Assembly (NCBI RefSeq): GCF_001514305.1
Contig: NZ_KQ949124.1
Span: 21,025 to 66,324, forward strand
Source of the DNA: Streptomyces dysideae
Lineage (GTDB): Bacteria; Actinomycetota; Actinomycetes; Streptomycetales; Streptomycetaceae
Length of the DNA stretch: 45,300 bases
Direction of reading: 5' to 3'
Below are positions 40,897 to 45,300 of this stretch, piece after piece (positions within the stretch are counted from its first letter, which is position 1; every line of letters starts with the position of its first letter). The notes under the pieces were generated by a model. That model made no database searches. It saw only the letters and a list, made by a program, of their open reading frames with translations, and had not been told where the DNA came from. A program made the translations under genes and the position numbers.

Positions 40897-41784
40897 TCAC
40901 AACAGGCCGACGGCCGTGTCCACCGCCGTCTCCACGCTGCCCCCGGCCGGGTAGAGCAGCGAACGGCCGACGACCATGCCCTGCACGGTGGGCAGCCTGA
41001 GCGCCTTGCGCCAGCGCGCGTAGGCGCCCGCTTGTTCTTCAACGGAGCCCCCGACCTCGCCGCCCAGCAGTACCACCGGGAGTGTGGACGTCTCCAGGAC
41101 CTGGGCCATGTCGTCGGGTTCGTCGGTGACCGGCAGTTTCAGCCAGGTGTAGGCGGAGGTGCCGCCGAGGCCCGCGGCGATGGCGATCGACTTGGTGACC
41201 GCCTCGGCGGACAGGTCGTTGTGGACCCTGCCGTCGACCCGCCGGGAGACGAACGGCTCGACGAAGACGGGCAGCCGGTGCTCCGCGCACGCGTCGACCG
41301 CGCGGGCGGTCGCCTCCAGGGTGGTGAGCGAGCCGGGGTCGTCGTAGTCGATACGGGTGAGGGTCTTGGCCGCGTCGAAGCGGAGCCGGGCGATGTCCTG
41401 GGCGCGGTAGCCGGTGAAGCGGTCGTCCAGCTCGAAGGCGGCGCCGGCCAGGCCGCCGCGGTTCATGGAGCCCATGACGACCTTGTTCTCCAGCGCCCCG
41501 AGCAGCAGCAGGTCCTCCAGGATGTCGGCGGTGCCGAGCACCCCGTCCACGCCCGGCCGCGACAGCGCGACGCACAGCCGCTCCAGCAGGTCGGCCCGGT
41601 CGGCCATGGCCAGCCGCCGGTCGCCGACGCCGAGCGCGCCGCGCGCCGGATGGTCGGCGGCCACGATCAGCAGGCGGCCGCTGTCGCCGACCAGCGGGCG
41701 GCGCACCCGGCGGGCGGCGGCCTCGGCGATCGCCTCCGGGTGCCGGGCTCTGACCGAGACGAGGTCGGGGATGCTGATGCTCAA
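40897..41784 (-). CDS. Cgl0158-type aldolase-family protein in the inositol operon
   Basis: 295 residues. The start is a TTG at 41784, chosen because AAGGAG lies seven bases upstream and the next internal start would lose conserved sequence. It is a (beta/alpha)8 barrel of the DeoC/LacD-like class: LLIVAADHPARGALGVGD, VDGVLGTADILEDLLLLGAL, VVMGSMNRGGLAGAAFELDD, ARLRFDAAKTLTRIDYDDPG, TSAYTWLKLPVTDE (candidate Schiff-base Lys) and VVLLGGEVGGS. Similar proteins occur in corynebacterial iol clusters. It most likely splits 2-deoxy-5-keto-gluconate 6-phosphate into DHAP and malonate semialdehyde, replacing IolJ. That function is inferred from operon position. Confidence 0.82.
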   Translation of the reverse strand: MSISIPDLVSVRARHPEAIAEAAARRVRRPLVGDSGRLLIVAADHPARGALGVGDRRLAMADRADLLERLCVALSRPGVDGVLGTADILEDLLLLGALENKVVMGSMNRGGLAGAAFELDDRFTGYRAQDIARLRFDAAKTLTRIDYDDPGSLTTLEATARAVDACAEHRLPVFVEPFVSRRVDGRVHNDLSAEAVTKSIAIAAGLGGTSAYTWLKLPVTDEPDDMAQVLETSTLPVVLLGGEVGGSVEEQAGAYARWRKALRLPTVQGMVVGRSLLYPAGGSVETAVDTAVGLL

Positions 41785-41810
41785 GGAAAGCTCCTTCAGG
41801 GATGAATCGG

Positions 41811-42782
41811 TCAGCCGCGGGCGAGGAGGTCCTCGACCTCGGCCTCGGTCGGCATCGCGGAGGAGCAGGCCAGACGGGATGTCACGAGGGCACCCGCAGC
41901 ATTTGCGTACCGCATGGTTTCAGCCAAATCCCAGCCGGACAGCAGCCCATGGCAGAGCGAGCCGCCGAAGGCGTCGCCGGCGCCGAGACCGTTGGCCACC
42001 TCGACCGGCACCGGCGGCACCTCGGCCGTCGTGCCGTCGCGGTGCACGGCCAGGACGCCCTTGGGGCCCTGCTTGACCACCGCCAGCTCCACGCCCGCCT
42101 CCAGCAGCGCCTCGGCGCACGCGCGCGGCTCGCGGACGCCGGTGGCGATCTCGCACTCGTCGAGATTGCCGACCGCGACCGTGACGTGCCGGAGGGCCTC
42201 CGCGTAGTACGGGCGGGCCTCCTCGGGGTCCCTCCAGGCTGTGTTGTTCCAAAGCGCGGGTCGCCAGTCGAGGTCGAAGACCGTGGTGCCCGCCTTGGCG
42301 CGCGCCTTGAGGGCGGCGAAGGTGGCGGAGCGGCTCGGCTCCTCGCTCAGACCGGTGCCGGTGATCCAGAAGACACGGGCCGAGCGGATCGCGAAGTAGT
42401 CCAGCTCCTCGGTGTGAATCTCCAGGTCAGGGGCCTTGGGCTGCCGGTAGAAGTACAGCGGGAAGTGGTCCGGCGGGAAGATCTCGCAGAACGTCACCGG
42501 CGTCGGGTACGCGGCCACGGGCGTCACCCAGCGGTCGTCCACGCCGAAGTCCTTCAGCGCCGCGTGCAGATAGGCGCCGAAGGGGTCGTCGCCGGTGCGG
42601 GTGATGACCGCGGTGGAGCGGCCGAGCCGGGCGGCGGCGACGGCCACGTTTGCCGCAGAACCGCCTAGGAATTTGCCGAAGGTCTCCACCTGTGCCAGCG
42701 ATACGCCAGACTGCAGGGGGTAAAGATCCACTCCGATGCGGCCCATCGTGATCAGGTCGAAGGGCGGGGCTGACTCGGCCAT
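41811..42782 (-). CDS. iolC: 5-dehydro-2-deoxygluconokinase
   Basis: 323 residues from the ATG at 42782. A PfkB/ribokinase-family sugar kinase: the N-terminal LITMGRIGVDLYPLQSGVSL, KFLGGSAANVAVAAARLGRS, GDDPFGAYLHAAL, and the C-terminal anion hole and catalytic Asp in VANGLGAGDAFGGSLCHG. MGRIGVDLYPLQ is typical of IolC. It phosphorylates 2-deoxy-5-keto-gluconate at the 6-position. It is the first gene of the iol operon, 26 bp before the aldolase gene, and its promoter overlaps the divergent transporter control region. Confidence 0.94.
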   Translation of the reverse strand: MAESAPPFDLITMGRIGVDLYPLQSGVSLAQVETFGKFLGGSAANVAVAAARLGRSTAVITRTGDDPFGAYLHAALKDFGVDDRWVTPVAAYPTPVTFCEIFPPDHFPLYFYRQPKAPDLEIHTEELDYFAIRSARVFWITGTGLSEEPSRSATFAALKARAKAGTTVFDLDWRPALWNNTAWRDPEEARPYYAEALRHVTVAVGNLDECEIATGVREPRACAEALLEAGVELAVVKQGPKGVLAVHRDGTTAEVPPVPVEVANGLGAGDAFGGSLCHGLLSGWDLAETMRYANAAGALVTSRLACSSAMPTEAEVEDLLARG

Positions 42783-42837
42783 GCGACGCTCCTAGAGCTG
42801 GTGGGGGTGCGGGTCCCAGAGGGCCTGCCGCCTCCCA

Positions 42838-42867
42838 GGTGTAGGTCGCGAAGGGTGGCGCTGTCAA
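42838..42867 (-). promoter_or_regulatory. iolC operon promoter
   Basis: On the minus strand TTGACA (42867-42862) is followed after 18 bases by TACACC (42843-42838), with iolC starting 56 bases on. The -35 lies inside the left arm of the inverted repeat. Confidence 0.5.
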
Positions 42868-42928
42868 TACTTTGTACTTACATTCGGACCTGCATGTGAA
42901 ATGATGTCTTAACAAAGTATTGACAGCG
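42859..42928. promoter_or_regulatory. Divergent iol operator: perfect 17-bp inverted repeat
   Basis: CGCTGTCAATACTTTGT at 42859-42875 is the exact reverse complement of ACAAAGTATTGACAGCG at 42912-42928; the arms are 36 bp apart. The region is markedly AT-richer than its surroundings. Each arm contains an outward-facing TTGACA. The likely binder is the GntR-type regulator encoded at the end of the iol operon; another regulator cannot be excluded. Confidence 0.75.
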
Positions 42929-42948
42929 GACGTATCAAGGGATTGGAT
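42920..42948 (+). promoter_or_regulatory. Promoter of the sugar ABC importer
   Basis: TTGACA at 42920-42925, 17 bases, then TTGGAT at 42943-42948. The binding-protein gene starts at 43067, so a leader of about 110 bases is expected. The -35 lies in the right arm of the inverted repeat. Confidence 0.55.
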
Positions 42949-43066
42949 CCCGTCCCAGCGCAACTGCCGTGTTTCACGGCACACGACCCGGGCTTCCCGA
43001 GGGCCCGGGCCCGGATCCCCGTGATCCCCTGCCTTTCCCCCCGTCGCACAGTGAGGTGCTGGAAAG

Positions 43067-44083
43067 ATGGACCGCTCTTACTCTCGCTCCCGCAGACTGA
43101 CCCCCGTGGTGGCCGTGGCCGCGGCGGCAGCTCTGACCCTTGCAGGCTGTTCCAGCAGCTCCGGCGGCAAGAAGGCCGAGGAGAGCGCGGACGGCGCCTC
43201 CGCGGGCAAGGCGACCACGCCCCGCATGACCATCGCCCTGGTGACCCACCAGTCGGCCGGTGACACCTTCTGGGACATCGTCCGCAAGGGCGCCGAGGCC
43301 GCCGCGGCCAAGGGCAACGTCAAGCTTGTCTACTCCGCCGACCCGAACGCGGGCAACCAGGCCAACCTGGTGCAGAACGCGATCGACCAGAAGGTCGACG
43401 GCATCGCGATCACGCTCGCCAAGCCGGACGCCCTCAAGGACGTCGTCAGCAAGGCGAACGCGGCCGGGATACCCGTCGTCGGCCTCAACTCCGGTGTGAG
43501 CGAGTGGCAGAAGCTCGGCCTGATGGAGTTCTTCGGCCAGGACGAGACCGTGGCCGGCGAGGCGCTCGGCAAGCGGTTGAACGAGGCCGGTGCCAAGAAG
43601 GCCGTCTGTGTCATCCAGGAGCAGGGCAACATCGGCCTCACCCAGCGCTGCGACGGCGTGAAGAAGACCTTCGAGGGCGACACCGAGACCCTGAACGTCA
43701 ACGGCACCGATATGCCGTCCGTGAAGTCGACGATCACCGCCAAGCTCAAGCAGGACAGCGACATCGACTACGTCGTCGCCCTGGGTGCCCCGTTCGCGCT
43801 GACCGCGGCGCAGTCGGTGTCCGAGGCGGGCAGCAAGGCGAAGGTCGCCACCTTCGACCTCAACAAGCAGCTGACCGGAGCCATCAGCGAGGGCACCATC
43901 GAGTTCGCGGTGGACCAGCAGCCCTACCTCCAGGGCTACCTGGCGATCGACTCGCTGTGGCTGTACAAGAACAACGGCAACTACATGGGCGGCGGTGAGC
44001 AGCCGGTCCTGACCGGCCCGGCGTTCGTCGACAAGTCCAACGTCGAGGCGATCGCCAAGTTCGCCGCGAAGGGCACCCGGTGA
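43067..44083 (+). CDS. Sugar ABC transporter substrate-binding lipoprotein, probable inositol binder
   Basis: 338 residues from the ATG at 43067. A twin-Arg-containing N-terminus (RSRRLTPVVAVAAAAALTLA) leads to the lipobox LAGC with Cys27. The periplasmic-binding type 1 fold follows: IALVTHQSAGDTFWDIVRKG, VDGIAITLAKPDALKDVVSK, GIPVVGLNSGVSEWQKLGLM, FFGQDETVAGEALGKRL and FAVDQQPYLQGYLAIDSLWL. This is the RbsB/IbpA class that binds pyranoses or inositols. Being divergent from the iol catabolic operon and sharing its operator makes myo-inositol the likely ligand. It begins an importer operon. Confidence 0.9.
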   Translation: MDRSYSRSRRLTPVVAVAAAAALTLAGCSSSSGGKKAEESADGASAGKATTPRMTIALVTHQSAGDTFWDIVRKGAEAAAAKGNVKLVYSADPNAGNQANLVQNAIDQKVDGIAITLAKPDALKDVVSKANAAGIPVVGLNSGVSEWQKLGLMEFFGQDETVAGEALGKRLNEAGAKKAVCVIQEQGNIGLTQRCDGVKKTFEGDTETLNVNGTDMPSVKSTITAKLKQDSDIDYVVALGAPFALTAAQSVSEAGSKAKVATFDLNKQLTGAISEGTIEFAVDQQPYLQGYLAIDSLWLYKNNGNYMGGGEQPVLTGPAFVDKSNVEAIAKFAAKGTR

Positions 44084-45159
44084 TGAGCATGACCCGACAG
44101 GCTGAGCCGGCGGTGACCACACCGCCGGCCCCCGGCCCGAAGGAAACCGACGGCCGGACCGCCGAACGCCCCCTGGCGCTGCGGCTGCTGGCCCGTCCCG
44201 AGGTCGGCGTCTTCCTCGGCGCCGTGGCGGTGTACGTCTTCTTCCTGATCGCCGCCCCGCCGGTGCGTGACGGCAGCTCGATGGCGAACATCCTCTACCA
44301 GTCGTCGACGATCGGGATCGTGGCGATCCCGGTGGCGCTGCTGATGATCGGCGGCGAGTTCGACCTGTCGTCGGGCGTCGCGGTGATCGCCTCGGCGCTG
44401 ACCGCGAGCATGCTCGCCTACCAGCTGAGCATGAACGTCTGGGTCGGCGTGCTCGTGGCGCTGCTGGTGTCGCTGGCGGTCGGGTTCTTCAACGGCTGGA
44501 TGGTGGTCAAGACCGGGTTGCCGAGCTTCCTGGTCACCCTCGGCACGTTCCTGATCCTGCAGGGCGTGAACCTCGCGGTGACCAAGCTGGTCACCGGCAA
44601 CGTGGCCACCGACGACATCAGCGACATGGACGGCTTCGACCAGGCGAAGAGCGTCTTCGCCTCCTCGTTCGAGGTCGGCGGCGTCAATGTCAAGATCACC
44701 ATCGTGTACTGGCTGGTCTTCGCGGCCATCGCCACGTGGGTGCTGCTGCGTACCAAGTACGGCAACTGGATCTTCGCGGTCGGTGGCAACAAGGACTCCG
44801 CCCGCGCCGTCGGTGTCCCGGTGAACTTCACCAAGATCTCGCTGTTCATGCTGGTCGGCTTCGGCGCCTGGTTCCTCGGCATGCACCAGCTGTTCTCCTT
44901 CAACACCGTGCAGTCCGGCGAGGGCGTCGGCATCGAGCTGATCTACATCTCGGCGGCGGTCATCGGCGGCTGCCTGCTGACCGGTGGCTCCGGTTCCGCG
45001 ATCGGCCCGGTCTTCGGCGCGTTCATGTTCGGCATGGTGCAGCAGGGCATCGTCTACGCCGGCTGGAACCCCGACTGGTTCAAGGCGTTCCTCGGCGTGA
45101 TGCTGCTCGGCGCCGTCCTGATCAATCTGTGGGTCAGCCGCACGGCGACCCGGAGGTGA
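44080..45159 (+). CDS. Sugar ABC transporter permease
   Basis: 359 residues from the GTG at 44080, overlapping the upstream stop; ATGs at 44083 and 44089 are alternatives. An N-terminal polar stretch of about 40 residues precedes eight or more membrane segments. RbsC-type motifs include ALLMIGGEFDLSSGVAVI, FFNGWMVVKTGLPSFLVTLG, FAVGGNKDSARAVGVPVN and GVGIELIYISAAVIGGCLL. It would form the channel for the sugar, probably inositol, delivered by the preceding lipoprotein. It is followed within six bases by the ATPase gene. Confidence 0.92.
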   Translation: MMSMTRQAEPAVTTPPAPGPKETDGRTAERPLALRLLARPEVGVFLGAVAVYVFFLIAAPPVRDGSSMANILYQSSTIGIVAIPVALLMIGGEFDLSSGVAVIASALTASMLAYQLSMNVWVGVLVALLVSLAVGFFNGWMVVKTGLPSFLVTLGTFLILQGVNLAVTKLVTGNVATDDISDMDGFDQAKSVFASSFEVGGVNVKITIVYWLVFAAIATWVLLRTKYGNWIFAVGGNKDSARAVGVPVNFTKISLFMLVGFGAWFLGMHQLFSFNTVQSGEGVGIELIYISAAVIGGCLLTGGSGSAIGPVFGAFMFGMVQQGIVYAGWNPDWFKAFLGVMLLGAVLINLWVSRTATRR

Positions 45160-45164
45160 CCCCC

Positions 45165-45300
45165 ATGACATCCACCAACGGAACCGGCACCCACGGCGCC
45201 GTCATCGCGGACACGGCCCCCGAGAAGGACGGCAAGCCGGTCGTCGAGCTGAAGGCCACCGGCAAGTCCTACGGCAACGTCCGTGCCCTGCACGGCGTCG
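45165..45300 (+). CDS. Sugar ABC transporter ATPase, 5' end (cut by the window edge)
   Basis: The ATG at 45165 has GGAGGTGA upstream. The visible 45 residues end PVVELKATGKSYGNVRALHG, the classic beginning of the first nucleotide-binding domain of RbsA/IatA-type ATPases, after a 20-residue polar extension. The Walker motifs lie outside the window. It completes the importer operon. Confidence 0.85.
   Translation, partial: MTSTNGTGTHGAVIADTAPEKDGKPVVELKATGKSYGNVRALHGV

Overview
The window is high-GC actinobacterial DNA, almost certainly from a Streptomyces chromosome. The evidence is dense GC-rich coding on both strands, GTG and TTG starts, ATGA/GTGA stop-start overlaps, TAnnnT boxes placed for leaderless transcripts, and typical streptomycete families (DUF6343, DUF6153, zf-HC2 anti-sigma, F420/PPOX-class enzymes, HutC-type GntR regulators). 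The left half (about 1-19 kb) is unusually rich in truncated and frameshifted genes, as expected for a rearranged accessory region. The right half is orderly.

Left region, 1-11 kb. It opens with the tail of a LuxR-type regulator, an N-truncated DUF3179 gene, a membrane protein and a broken TVP38/TMEM64 gene. An intact tlpA-ccdA thiol-redox pair follows (minus strand), facing a frameshifted zf-HC2 anti-sigma gene. The most interesting unit is 3.6-6.8 kb: a translationally coupled minus-strand operon. It encodes a 65-residue remnant of a flavin oxidoreductase, a MauE-like membrane redox protein, a radical SAM protein (CX3CX2C) and a methylthioadenosine-phosphorylase-like protein that could clear the radical SAM by-product. 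The N-terminal piece of an ArsM-like methyltransferase lies divergently beside it. Further right are a Glu-rich acidic small protein, a YceI protein, a 46-residue membrane peptide, and poorly coding DNA with integrase and CBS remnants.

Middle region, 11-25.6 kb. An erythromycin-esterase-family gene leads into a decaying L-fucose-type catabolic locus. fucD and an SDR are intact. The FAH-family hydrolase has a Trp-to-TGA nonsense codon and no original start. A deletion joins its 5' end to the C-terminal half of a sugar ABC ATPase. The permease is intact and the FadR-type regulator has two frameshifts. After a truncated aat come PEBP, the RNA ligase rtcB convergent with archease, a PPOX-class protein, an MBL-like protein and CapA in tandem, two divergent CBS-pair genes, and a DUF6343 gene whose 3' end is tandemly duplicated.

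Right region, 26-45.3 kb. This holds pyruvate carboxylase, two small His-containing membrane or secreted proteins, a coupled PLP cysteine-synthase-like/MFS pair ending in a 13-bp terminator, a Nudix hydrolase, an aldo/keto reductase behind a MerR-type promoter, a double-DUF427 protein, and a myo-inositol catabolism locus. The inositol operon iolC-aldolase-iolB-iolD-mmsA-gntR (minus strand) diverges from a sugar ABC importer (plus strand). The intervening region contains a perfect 17-bp inverted repeat that embeds the -35 boxes of both promoters. iolG, iolE and iolH are not in the window and may lie beyond its right edge.

All family names come from reading the translated sequence. No searches were run.
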